DNA of 64,000 nucleotides from Streptomyces sp. NBC_01116 (GTDB lineage: Bacteria; Actinomycetota; Actinomycetes; Streptomycetales; Streptomycetaceae). How positions within the stretch are numbered: the first letter of the stretch is position 1; each line of letters begins with the position of its first letter. The stretch spans positions 7,301,501-7,365,500 of the forward strand of contig NZ_CP108644.1 in the NCBI RefSeq assembly GCF_041435495.1, written 5' to 3'. Shown here one piece after another: positions 41,938-52,789 of the stretch. The translations under genes were made by a program, and so were the position numbers. Under the pieces are notes generated by a model. It was not told the origin of the DNA. It saw only the letters and a program-made list of their open reading frames with translations, and ran no database searches.

Positions 41938-43437
41938 ATGTCCTCAGCGGAGCCCACCGAAGCGGAGCCCACCGGGCAGACCGGCCCGGTCGTACGGGAG
42001 ACCGGACGCGGCCCCCGCCCCACCGCCCCCGTTCCGCCGCCGGGTCCGGGGCCCGGGCTCGCGGAGAGCGCCCGTCGGCTCGCCGACTCCGCCACCACCT
42101 CCACCGCGCTCGTGACCGACGCCCTCACCCGCATCGAGGCCGCGCAGCCCACCCTCAACGCCTTCCGCCACCTGCGGGCCGAAGCGGCCCTCGCCGAGGC
42201 CGCGGAGGCCGACCGGAGGCTCGCGGCGGGGGAGCGGCTGCCGCTCCTCGGCGTGCCGGTCGCCGTCAAGGACGACACCGATGTGGCGGGCCTGCCCACC
42301 CACTTCGGCTGCGACGGAGAGCGGCCCCCGGCGGCCTCCGACAGCGAGGCGGTCCGCCGGCTGCGCGCCGCCGGAGCCGTCGTTGTCGGCAAGACCAACT
42401 CCTGCGAGCTGGGCCAGTGGCCCTTCACCGAAGGTCCCGCCTTCGGGGCCACCCGCAACCCCTGGAACACCGAACACACCCCGGGCGGCTCCTCCGGCGG
42501 ATCGGCGGCGGCCGTCGCCGCCGGACTCGTCCCCGCCGCCCTCGGCTCGGACGGCGCCGGATCCGTGCGCATCCCCGCCGCGTGGACGCACCTCGTCGGC
42601 ATCAAACCGCAGCGCGGGCGCATCTCGGTCCACCCGCACAGCGACGCCTTCCAGGGGCTCACCGTGAACGGCACCCTCACCCGTACGGTCGCCGACGCGG
42701 CGCTGCTCCTGGACGCCGTCGCCGGAGCGCACCCGGAGGACCTCCACCGCCCGCCCGCCGTGCGCGCCGCCGACGCCGCCCGCCGCGACCCGGGCCGCCT
42801 GCGCATCGCCCTCGCCTGGCGTCCCCCGCTCACGCTCACCGGCGCCGGACCGGACCCGGAGGTGCGCCGGGCCGTCACCGCGCTCGCCGAGACCCTCGCC
42901 CGGCTCGGCCACCACGTCGAGGAGGCCCGCCCCCGGTACGGGCTGATCGGCCTCGCCTTCGTGCCGCGCGCCACCGCGGGCATCGCCGAATTCGCCGCCC
43001 GCCACCCCGAACCCGCCCTGCTCGACCCGCGCACCCGCAGCGCCCTGCGGACCGGGACGCGGCTGGGCGGACGCGTGGTGCGGGCCGCCCGCGCCCGTGA
43101 AGTGCGCCAGCACCGCAGGATCGGCGCCCTCTTCGACGCCTCCGGCTTCGACGTGCTGCTCACCCCGACCACGGCCGCGCCACCGCCCCGGATCGGCGCC
43201 TTCGACCGCCTCAGCGCCTGGCGCACCGACCTCACGATGGCGGCCGCCTGTCCCTACGCCTGGCCGTGGAACGTCCTCGGCTGGCCCGGCGTGAACGTCC
43301 CGGCCGGCTTCACCCGGTCCGGGCTCCCGGTCGGCGCCCAACTGCTCGGCCCCTCCCGGAGCGAGGAGCGGCTGATCGCGCTCGCCGCCCAACTGGAGGA
43401 CGACCTGCGCTGGTACGAGCACCGCCCGCCGGTCTGA
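41938..43437 (+). CDS. Amidase (amidase-signature family)
   Basis: 499 residues. The Ser-cisSer-Lys catalytic core is visible: Lys in GVPVAVKDDTD, the GGSSGGSAAAVAAG loop, and the downstream GSDGAGSVRIPAAW. It hydrolyses an unidentified carboxamide. ATG 41938 is chosen because GAGGGAGG lies about 9 nt upstream; the N-terminal 45 residues are Pro/Thr-rich and poorly conserved. Immediately after the stop comes a deletion scar (43448-44010). Confidence 0.9.
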   Translation: MSSAEPTEAEPTGQTGPVVRETGRGPRPTAPVPPPGPGPGLAESARRLADSATTSTALVTDALTRIEAAQPTLNAFRHLRAEAALAEAAEADRRLAAGERLPLLGVPVAVKDDTDVAGLPTHFGCDGERPPAASDSEAVRRLRAAGAVVVGKTNSCELGQWPFTEGPAFGATRNPWNTEHTPGGSSGGSAAAVAAGLVPAALGSDGAGSVRIPAAWTHLVGIKPQRGRISVHPHSDAFQGLTVNGTLTRTVADAALLLDAVAGAHPEDLHRPPAVRAADAARRDPGRLRIALAWRPPLTLTGAGPDPEVRRAVTALAETLARLGHHVEEARPRYGLIGLAFVPRATAGIAEFAARHPEPALLDPRTRSALRTGTRLGGRVVRAARAREVRQHRRIGALFDASGFDVLLTPTTAAPPPRIGAFDRLSAWRTDLTMAAACPYAWPWNVLGWPGVNVPAGFTRSGLPVGAQLLGPSRSEERLIALAAQLEDDLRWYEHRPPV

Positions 43438-43447
43438 CGGCCGGGGC

Positions 43448-43570
43448 TCATCCGCGGGCGTACGCTCGGGCGTCCCCCGGGGCGGTCAGCTCCGCCTCCA
43501 CCCGTTCCACGGCCGGCATCGCGCCGAACGCGACCAGGTGGACCAGGCAGTGATCGGTGAACGGCGGCAC
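43448..43570 (-). pseudogene. C-terminal fragment of an unidentified minus-strand gene
   Basis: On the minus strand an open frame reads FTDHCLVHLVAFGAM then PAVERVEAELTAPGDARAYARG and stops at 43448. It looks like a real protein C-terminus with no start and nothing upstream, because plus-strand response-regulator sequence begins at about 43573. I cannot name the family. It is probably one side of a deletion junction. Confidence 0.35.
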
Positions 43571-44010
43571 CCGATGTCTTCGAGGCGCCGCGCGCCGGAG
43601 CCGCGGGCTTCCTCCTGAAGGACACCGAGCCCGCCGATCTGCTCCGGGTGATCAGGGTCGCCGCCGCCGGTGACGCCCTCCTCCCGCCCGCGATCACCCG
43701 CCGGCTGATCGGCGAGTTCGTCGCCCGCCCTCCGGACCGCTTCTCCGCTCCCGGACCGGATTCCCTCACCCGACGTGAGCGGGAGGTCACCGCGCTCGCC
43801 GCCCGCGGCCTCAGCAACGACGAGATCGCTGTCCACATGGTGGTCAGCCCCTTCACCGCCAAGACCCATGTGAGCCGCGCGATGATCAAGCTCGGCGCCC
43901 GCGACCGGGCCCGGCTCGTGGTCTTCGCCTACGCGTCCGGGCTGGTCGAGCCCCGGTCGCGGACCGACGAGGGCCCGGCCCCGGGACGCGGACGCGCCCA
44001 CGGTGCGTGA
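43561..44010 (+). pseudogene. Truncated NarL/LuxR response regulator
   Basis: From about 43573 the plus frame reads DVFEAPRAGAAGFLLKDTEPADLLRVI, the last part of a receiver domain. A complete LuxR HTH follows (LTRREREVTALAARGLSNDEIAVHMVVSPFTAKTHVSRAMIKLGARDR). The phosphoacceptor half of the receiver is missing, and an in-frame stop (43558) precedes the remnant. GTG 43648 could still begin a 120-residue DNA-binding product, so residual function is possible. The Arg/Gly-rich tail looks intact. Confidence 0.75.
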
Positions 44011-44096
44011 ACCCGTGCGGGGGCCTTGTGGAGCCCGGCACGGTGAAGAGATATCTTGATGTCAAGCAATGTTGCAGACGTGGAGCGGAGCACCCG

Positions 44097-46319
<2,223 letters not shown>

Positions 46320-46349
46320 CCTGAAGAGAGGCGGACCCGTCCACCTCAC

Positions 46350-46390
46350 CGCACCGCCCCGGCAGGCCCCGCGCCCGCCGGGGCGGTGCG
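46350..46390 (+). terminator. Terminator of icd
   Basis: Perfect 14-bp stem CGCACCGCCCCGGC/GCCGGGGCGGTGCG with a 13-nt loop, 30 bp after the icd stop codon. Confidence 0.75.
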
Positions 46391-46442
46391 CGTTCGGAGC
46401 CCGTACGGGGGACGGACCAATCCGCCGGGTCCGGGGCTCCGA

Positions 46443-48056
46443 ATGACGACCGTGAGTATCACCCGGAAAGCCCTGACCCGCGGCGCGCTCGCCGCACTGA
46501 GCGGACTGCTCGCGGGATTCGCCTCGCTGGCCGTCGCCGAGCTGGTGTCGGCGGCCGTCAGGCCCGAGGCGAGTCCCGTGACGGCGGTCGGCGGTGCGGC
46601 CATCGACCGGACGCCCGCCGCGGTGAAGGACTGGGCGATCCGGAACTTCGGCGAGGACGACAAGCTCGTCCTGCAACTCGGCATCGTCGTCACGCTCGCC
46701 CTCTTCGCCCTGGTCGTGGGCCTGTTGGCGCTGCGGCACCGGCGGGCCGGCTCCGCCGCCGTCCTGGTCTTCGGTGTGGTCGGCACCGCGGCCGCCGTCA
46801 GCAGGCCGGACTCCACGGGCCTCGTGGACGGTCTGCCGTCCCTGGTGGGGGCGGTCGTCGGGGCCGTACTGCTGTACGTCCTGATCGGCCGGCTCACCGG
46901 CCCGCACCGCGACACCGGGGACGAGCCGGACGGCGAACGGGCCGACGAGCCCCAGCACGAGGCCGGTTGGGACCGGCGGGGCTTCGTGATCGCCGCCACC
47001 GCCGCGGCCGCCGCGTCCACGGCGGCCGGCGCCGTCGGCCGTGCGCTGAACAGCCGCAGCAGCCAGAACGCCGTCGCCTCCCGCGAGGCCGTGACCCTGC
47101 CGAAGCCGGCCTCGCCCGCGAAGCCGATCCCGGCGGGCGCACAGCTGAGGGTCCGCGGCCTCAGCCCCTTCACCACCCCGAACGGCTCCTTCTACCGGGT
47201 GGACACCGCCCTCGTGGTCCCCAAGGTCGACGCCAACTCCTGGCGGCTGCGCGTCCACGGCAAGGGCGTGCGCCGGGACCTGGAGTTCACCTACCAGGAC
47301 CTGCTGCAACGGCCCTTGATCGAACGCGAGATCACCCTCTGCTGCGTCTCCAACGAGGTCGGCGGACCCTACATCGGTCACGCCAGGTGGATCGGCGTGC
47401 GCCTGGCCGACCTGCTCAAGGAGGCGGGCGTCAAGCCGCCGTCCCGAGGCGGCGAGGCCGACCAGATCATCGCCCGCTCGGTGGACGGCATGACGCTCGG
47501 CACCCCCGTCGAGGACGTCATGGACGGCCGGGACGCGATGCTCGCCGTCGGCATGAACGGCGAACCGCTGCCCTTCGTCAACGGGTTCCCCGTCCGGATG
47601 CTCGTCCCCGGCCTGTACGGGTACGTGTCCGCCTGCAAGTGGATCGAGGACATCGAGCTCACCACGTTCGACGACTACGACGCCTACTGGGTGAAGCGCA
47701 AGTGGGCGCGGAAGGCCCCGATCAAGACCCAGTCCCGGATCGACACCCCCAAGCCCTTCGGACGCCCGGAGGCCGGCACGGTGATGGTGGCCGGGGTGGC
47801 CTGGGCCCAGCACCGCGGCATCGAGAAGGTCGAGATCCGGGTGGACGACGGTCCCTGGCGGCCGGCGCAACTCGCCGAACAGGGCACGGTCGACACCTGG
47901 CGCCAGTGGTCCTATCCGTGGAAGGCGACCCCCGGTGGTCACACCCTGACCGTCCGCGCCACCGACGGCACCGGCGAGCTCCAGACCGAGGAGCGCACCA
48001 AGACCGTTCCCGACGGCGCGAGCGGCTGGCACTCCGTCGTGGTGACGGTGGACTGA
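46443..48056 (+). CDS. Membrane-anchored molybdopterin-dependent oxidoreductase
   Basis: 537 residues. Four to five N-terminal transmembrane helices (about residues 12-160) end in a Tat-like DRRGFVIAATAAAAAS segment. A sulfite-oxidase-type molybdopterin domain follows, with the presumed Mo-ligand Cys in EITLCCVSNEVGGPYIGHARWIGV. A C-terminal Ig-like dimerisation domain contains GVAWAQHRGIEKVEIRVDDGPW. The enzyme domain should face outward, tethered to the membrane. ATG 46443 or GTG 46452 are both possible starts. The last bases are repeated just downstream (48064-48088). Confidence 0.88.
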   Translation: MTTVSITRKALTRGALAALSGLLAGFASLAVAELVSAAVRPEASPVTAVGGAAIDRTPAAVKDWAIRNFGEDDKLVLQLGIVVTLALFALVVGLLALRHRRAGSAAVLVFGVVGTAAAVSRPDSTGLVDGLPSLVGAVVGAVLLYVLIGRLTGPHRDTGDEPDGERADEPQHEAGWDRRGFVIAATAAAAASTAAGAVGRALNSRSSQNAVASREAVTLPKPASPAKPIPAGAQLRVRGLSPFTTPNGSFYRVDTALVVPKVDANSWRLRVHGKGVRRDLEFTYQDLLQRPLIEREITLCCVSNEVGGPYIGHARWIGVRLADLLKEAGVKPPSRGGEADQIIARSVDGMTLGTPVEDVMDGRDAMLAVGMNGEPLPFVNGFPVRMLVPGLYGYVSACKWIEDIELTTFDDYDAYWVKRKWARKAPIKTQSRIDTPKPFGRPEAGTVMVAGVAWAQHRGIEKVEIRVDDGPWRPAQLAEQGTVDTWRQWSYPWKATPGGHTLTVRATDGTGELQTEERTKTVPDGASGWHSVVVTVD

Positions 48057-48088
48057 CGATCCCTCGTCGTGGTGACCGTGGGCTGACG
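48034..48088. repeat. Imperfect tandem duplication at the 3' end of the molybdoenzyme gene
   Basis: The segments 48034-48058 and 48064-48088 are nearly the same (GTCGTGGTGAC..TGACG in both), offset by 30 bp and with about three differences. Each contains the stop codon context GACTGACG or GGCTGACG. It is a small local duplication. Confidence 0.7.
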
Positions 48089-48128
48089 CATCGTCAAGTG
48101 TTGCCCGTGGCAGGGCGTTCGCGCCGCC

Positions 48129-49778
48129 TCACGGGGCGAAGACCCTGCCGTTCGCCGACGACAGCCCCCGGACCGTCGGCGGACACAGCCGGGCGCCGAG
48201 ATAGCCGTCCGGCCGCACCACGAAAGCCGTCCCCTCCCCGGCCCCGTACTGACGCGCGAACTCGCCGAGAGAGTCCCGGTGGAAGGGGACCGGCGCCCCG
48301 GCGGGGGCGGTCGCGTCTGCGGGCAGGATCCAGCGGGTCTCCATCAGGCCATGGGACGACTCCCGTGCCGCGGCGGCGAGATCGGCCGGCGTGTCGCCGG
48401 CCGGGTGGGTCCCGTAGACCAGCAGGACGTGCCCGCTCCCGCGCAGGACGTCGAACAGCCGCATCGGATACGCGGCGATGTCGCCCGTGAGGCCGCCGCA
48501 GTCCGGCGCCCGGTCCCCGGGGCGCGGTACGCTCCCGTCGTCCGGGCCGAGGGGCGTCACCAGCGGGCTGTCCCGGTGGTCGATGAGCAGCTGGGCCTCG
48601 CGCAGCAGCAGCGTGCCGGGGTCCGCCGGATCGGCCTGGACGCCCTCGGCCGCGTGCCGGACGGTCCGCCCGACGACCTCCTCGCCGACCGGACGGCGCT
48701 CGGCGTCGTAAGCGGTGAGGACGTTCGGACCCGCCGCGTCCCCGACCGCCAGTGCCAGCTTCCACGCCAGGCCGCAGGCGTCCTGGATCCCGGTGTTCAT
48801 GCCCTGGGCGCCGGTCGGCGGATGGATGTGCGCCGCGTCCCCGGCGACGAACACCCGGCCCCGCCCGTACCGGTCCACCAGCCGGTGGCTGATCCGGAAC
48901 ACCGACGACCAGCGGAGCGCGGACGCCGTGACCGGTTCCGGGGCCAGCCGGACCAGGACCTTCTGGATGTCGGCGAGGGCGGGCGCGGTGCCGCCCTCCA
49001 GACCGTGGGCCACCCCGTCGCCGCCCGCGGTCCCGGACGCCTCCGCCTGCCGTGCGGCGGACAGCTCCGGCGGCACCAGCATCGACATCCGGTAGCGGCC
49101 CGTCCCCGGCAGCGGGATGCAGACCAGCAGGTCGTCGATCGCGCCGTCCTCGCCCCGGTGCATGGAGCGCACCCCGTACCCGGGCGGCAGACCCCAGTCC
49201 ACCTCCACATCGGCGAGCATGTACTCCTCCGGGAACGCGCCGCCCTCGAAGGACAGCCCGAGCCCCTTGCGGACCAGGCTGTGCGCCCCGTCGCACCCCA
49301 CGAGGAACCGGGAGCGGACCTCCTCCTCACCACCGGCCGACGTGGTCAGCCGGCTCGTCACCCCGTCGGCGTCCTGGGCGAACGCCACCAGTTCGGTGGC
49401 ACGCTCGATCAGGGTGCCGAAACGCCCGAGGAACTCCTCCAGGACGCGCTCGGTCTCGTACTGCGGCAGCGCCGCGAAGCCGTACGGCACCTCGGGCGGC
49501 AGGACCAGCTCGATCCGTTCCTGCGCGACCCCGTTCACGTACGTCAGCTGTCCGCGCATCGGGACGGCGGCATCGAGCATGTCCCGCACCAGGCCCATCC
49601 GGTCGAAGAGCTCCAGGGTCCGCGGCTGGACGCCCACCGCCTTCGCGAACGGCAGCCGCGCCGGGAGCCGGTCCACGATCCGGCAGGAGACCCCCGATCG
49701 CCGCAGCTCGGCGGCGAGCATCAGCCCGACCGGGCCCGCGCCCGCCACGAGTACGTCGGTCGATTCGCTGCGTGCCAC
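48129..49778 (-). CDS. FAD-dependent aromatic monooxygenase
   Basis: 549 residues of the PheA/TfdB (class A flavoprotein) family. Motifs are the dinucleotide fold VLVAGAGPVGLMLAAEL, the FAD/NADPH motif RFLVGCDGAHSLVRK, and the GD motif VFVAGDAAHIHPPTGAQGMNTGIQDA. A C-terminal thioredoxin-like domain follows. Relatives hydroxylate aromatic polyketides, phenols or rifamycins. It lies 81 bp behind the MpaB-family gene on the same strand; the two may form an oxidative pair. Confidence 0.9.
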   Translation of the reverse strand: MARSESTDVLVAGAGPVGLMLAAELRRSGVSCRIVDRLPARLPFAKAVGVQPRTLELFDRMGLVRDMLDAAVPMRGQLTYVNGVAQERIELVLPPEVPYGFAALPQYETERVLEEFLGRFGTLIERATELVAFAQDADGVTSRLTTSAGGEEEVRSRFLVGCDGAHSLVRKGLGLSFEGGAFPEEYMLADVEVDWGLPPGYGVRSMHRGEDGAIDDLLVCIPLPGTGRYRMSMLVPPELSAARQAEASGTAGGDGVAHGLEGGTAPALADIQKVLVRLAPEPVTASALRWSSVFRISHRLVDRYGRGRVFVAGDAAHIHPPTGAQGMNTGIQDACGLAWKLALAVGDAAGPNVLTAYDAERRPVGEEVVGRTVRHAAEGVQADPADPGTLLLREAQLLIDHRDSPLVTPLGPDDGSVPRPGDRAPDCGGLTGDIAAYPMRLFDVLRGSGHVLLVYGTHPAGDTPADLAAAARESSHGLMETRWILPADATAPAGAPVPFHRDSLGEFARQYGAGEGTAFVVRPDGYLGARLCPPTVRGLSSANGRVFAP

Positions 49779-49859
49779 CGGGGCCTCCCGCCGTGGGCCC
49801 CCCTGGGTACGGTTTCCTCCATCGTCCTGCCATCGGCGGTCTCCGGCACCCGGGGAGCC

Positions 49860-50735
49860 TCACGCCCGAGCGGGTGGGGGCGGCGGAGTCATCGCCCACC
49901 GGATCGTCCCCGTCAGGGCCCTCCCGGCGGGCCGTACGCAGATCCTCTCGACCATCGGCAGCCGGGGCAGCCGCAGCTGTTCCCCGGCCCACGGCGGCAG
50001 GGCTGCCGCGGCGTTGGCGGCGAGCACGGCGTACGGGGGACGGGCCGGCCAGGGCAGCGGCGGATGCCGGAGAATGAAGCGGGCCGCGTCCAGCGCCTCC
50101 TGGGTGGCGCGCAGCTCGGGGCGGTAGGCGGCGATGCGTGCCGCCAGCTCCGCCCGGTCGCGCGGCGGGTCGGGGATGCCGAGGGCCCGGGCCACGGTCG
50201 CCATGTCGTCGATGTACCCGTCGCACCCGGCGCCGTCCAACGGCCGTGCCCCGTACCGCTGGTGGGCGCGCAGGAAGCTGTCCACCTCGGCGATGTGCAC
50301 CCAGCACAACAGGTGCGGGTCGGCCGCGTGGTAGGGCTCGCCGGAGGACGAGATTCCGCGCACCCCCTCGTGCACGGACCGGACGCGGTCGACCGCCTCC
50401 TGGGCGTGCTCCGCCGTACCGAACGTGGTCACCGCCAGGAACGTGCTGGTCCGCTGGAGCCGCCCCCACGGATCGCCCCGGAACCCGGAGTGGCCCGCGA
50501 CGGCGGCCATGGCGAGGGGGTGCAGCGACTGGAGGAGCAGGGCCCGCAGCCCGCCGATGAACATGGACGCGTCACCGTGCACCCGGCGCACCGGCCGGTC
50601 CGGGCCGAACCAGCGGGGGCCCGGGGTGCCATGGATCCGGGCCCGGTTCTCCGGGCCGGAGGGGCCCGCGACCCGGGAGAACAAGCCCCTGCCGATCCGT
50701 TCCCGCACCCCGGCGCCCGGCGTCACCCTGTTCAT
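49860..50735 (-). CDS. MpaB-family (DUF2236) oxygenase-like protein
   Basis: 291 residues with the family signature VHGDASMFIGGLRALLLQSLHPLAMAAVAGHSGFRGDPWGRLQRTSTFLAVTTFG and the conserved histidine block ADPHLLCWVHIAEVDSFL. The family includes latex-clearing protein and MpaB, and probably binds heme b through histidine. ATG 50735 begins the conserved protein. It is flanked on the same strand by the lipoate ligase upstream and the FAD monooxygenase downstream. Confidence 0.85.
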   Translation of the reverse strand: MNRVTPGAGVRERIGRGLFSRVAGPSGPENRARIHGTPGPRWFGPDRPVRRVHGDASMFIGGLRALLLQSLHPLAMAAVAGHSGFRGDPWGRLQRTSTFLAVTTFGTAEHAQEAVDRVRSVHEGVRGISSSGEPYHAADPHLLCWVHIAEVDSFLRAHQRYGARPLDGAGCDGYIDDMATVARALGIPDPPRDRAELAARIAAYRPELRATQEALDAARFILRHPPLPWPARPPYAVLAANAAAALPPWAGEQLRLPRLPMVERICVRPAGRALTGTIRWAMTPPPPPARA

Positions 50736-50779
50736 GGGTCCCAGTATGCCGGGCGGACGTCCGACGGGTCCGGGCTTCG

Positions 50780-51844
50780 CTAGGGCACCCGGGCCGTCCA
50801 CTCCGGCGTACCGAACTTGGTGCGTACGAGTTCCTCGGCGCGCGCCAGTTCGTCGTCCGTCACGCTGCCCGTGGTGAGACCGTGGCGCTTGCGGAACGAC
50901 TCGATCATGCGTTCGATGACGGTCTGGCGGGGAAGCCCCGTCTGCCGGCGGAGCGGATCGACGCGCTTCTTCGCGGAGCGGGTGCCCTTGTCGGACATCT
51001 TCTCCTTCCCGATGCGCAGTACCTCCAGCATCTTGTCGGCGTCGATGTCGTACGCCATGGTCACGTGGTGCAGCACGGCGCCCGGCCCGCCGTCCGGTCC
51101 GACCATCCGCTTCTGCGCCGCCCCGGCGATCTTGCCGACCTCGGTGGCGATGTCGTTGAGCGGCTGGTACCAGGCCTTGATGCCCATGTCGGCGAGGGCT
51201 TCGAGGACCCAGTCGTCCAGATAGGCGTAACTGTCGGCGAACGACAGTCCGGAGACCAGGGACTGCGGGACGGCCAGCGAGTAGGTGATGGTGGAGCTGG
51301 GCTCGGCGAACATCGCGCCGCCGCCGGAGATCCGGCGCACCACGTTCACGCCGTGCCGCTCGACGCCCGCCGGGTCCACCTCGTTGCGCAGCGACTGGAA
51401 GCTGCCGATGATCACGGCGGGGGAGTCCCACTCCCAGACCCGCAGCGTGGGCGGCCGGACCCCCGCCGCGACCTCGGCGGTGATCACCTCGTCCAGCGCC
51501 ATGTGCAGGGCGGGCGACTGCGGGGCCTCGTGGATCAGCTGCCAGTCGTAGTCGCTCCACTCCGTGGCCTGCGCGAGCGCCCGGCGCACGGTGACGGCGA
51601 CGCCCTCCGCGCTGAGTCCGAGCATCACCGTGGAGTCGGGCAGCGCCGCCTCGATCCGGGCCGCGAGCCCGGCCGTGTCGGTGTTGGCCGGGGCGCCCTC
51701 CAGTGCCGCGTCGATCGCGAGGATCGCCTCGTCGGGTTCGAGGAAGAAGTCCCCGGCGACGCGGACGTTCCGCAACGCCCCGCCCTCCACATCCAGGTCC
51801 ACCACGACCAGCTTGCCGCCGGGAACCTTGTACTCACCGTGCAC
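50780..51844 (-). CDS. lplA: Lipoate-protein ligase A family protein
   Basis: 354 residues of the biotin/lipoate ligase (BPL/LplA/LipB) fold. Motifs include ALHMALDEVI, VIIGSFQSLRNEVDPAGVERHGVNVVRRISGGGAMF (RRxSGGG lipoyl-binding motif) and KIAGAAQKRM with the conserved lysine. The N-terminal 70 residues form an LplA accessory-type domain. It attaches scavenged lipoate or octanoate to E2 or GcvH proteins. GTG 51844 has GGAGG upstream. Confidence 0.88.
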   Translation of the reverse strand: MHGEYKVPGGKLVVVDLDVEGGALRNVRVAGDFFLEPDEAILAIDAALEGAPANTDTAGLAARIEAALPDSTVMLGLSAEGVAVTVRRALAQATEWSDYDWQLIHEAPQSPALHMALDEVITAEVAAGVRPPTLRVWEWDSPAVIIGSFQSLRNEVDPAGVERHGVNVVRRISGGGAMFAEPSSTITYSLAVPQSLVSGLSFADSYAYLDDWVLEALADMGIKAWYQPLNDIATEVGKIAGAAQKRMVGPDGGPGAVLHHVTMAYDIDADKMLEVLRIGKEKMSDKGTRSAKKRVDPLRRQTGLPRQTVIERMIESFRKRHGLTTGSVTDDELARAEELVRTKFGTPEWTARVP

Positions 51845-51979
51845 AGCGCCGCCTCCAGTTTCCGATGTCCGTTGTGCGGGGCCGGCTCGGCGACGAGCCG
51901 GACACACCCACCTATAACGCGCGCGGGAGTGCCGATCATCCCCGGCCCGGGACACCGTCCGCCGGAGTGCGCCGGGGCG

Positions 51980-52789
51980 TCAGCGGTGGGTGAACTCCGC
52001 GGGTCGCTTCTCGGAGAACGCCTTCATGCCCTCCTTCTGGTCGTCCGTCGCGAACACCGCGTGGAACAGGCGGCGCTCGAAGCGCACCCCCTCGGCGAGC
52101 GTCGTCTCGAAGGCCCGGTTCACCGCCTCCTTCGCCATCATCGCGACGGGCGCCGACATGCCGGAGACCGTCCCCGCGACCGCGAGCGCCTTCTCCAGCA
52201 GGTCCGCGTCCGGCACGATCCGGGAGACGAGACCGGCCCGCTCCGCCTCCTCGGCGTCCATGGTCCGCCCGGTGAGGCAGAGGTCCATCGCCTTGGCCTT
52301 GCCGACCGCCCGGGTGAGCCGCTGCGAGCCGCCGATGCCGGGGATCACGCCGAGCCGGATCTCCGGCTGCCCGAAGACGGCCGTGTCCGACGCGATGACC
52401 AGGTCGCACAGCATCGCCAACTCGCAGCCGCCGCCGAGCGCGTATCCCCGTACGGCCGCGATCGTCGGGGTGCGCAGCCGGCCGAGCCGGTCCCAGGCGG
52501 TGAACCAGTCGCTGAGGTACATGTCCATGTAGCTCCGCGGCTGCATCTCCTTGATGTCCGCCCCGGCGGCGAACGCCTTCACCCCGCTGCCGGTGATGAC
52601 GATGCAGCCGACGTCCGGGTCGCGGTCGAGCGCCTCCGTGGCCTCGACGGTCTCCCGCATGACGTCCAGGCTCAGCGCGTTGAGCGCCTCCGGCCGGTTC
52701 AGGGTGAGCAGGGCGGTACGGCCCCGGCGTTCGACCAGGATGGTCCCGTACGGCCCCGGGCCGGACGTGCTTTCGCTGTGCTCGCTCAT
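51980..52789 (-). CDS. Enoyl-CoA hydratase
   Basis: 269 residues of the crotonase family. The oxyanion-hole segments are KAFAAGADIKEM and GYALGGGCELAMLCDLVIAS, and the two catalytic glutamates are Glu in GGCELA and in FGQPEIRLGVIPGIGG. It is the last gene of the valine operon, where it would hydrate methacrylyl-CoA to 3-hydroxyisobutyryl-CoA. Its ATG overlaps the mmsB stop by 4 bp. Confidence 0.92.
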   Translation of the reverse strand: MSEHSESTSGPGPYGTILVERRGRTALLTLNRPEALNALSLDVMRETVEATEALDRDPDVGCIVITGSGVKAFAAGADIKEMQPRSYMDMYLSDWFTAWDRLGRLRTPTIAAVRGYALGGGCELAMLCDLVIASDTAVFGQPEIRLGVIPGIGGSQRLTRAVGKAKAMDLCLTGRTMDAEEAERAGLVSRIVPDADLLEKALAVAGTVSGMSAPVAMMAKEAVNRAFETTLAEGVRFERRLFHAVFATDDQKEGMKAFSEKRPAEFTHR

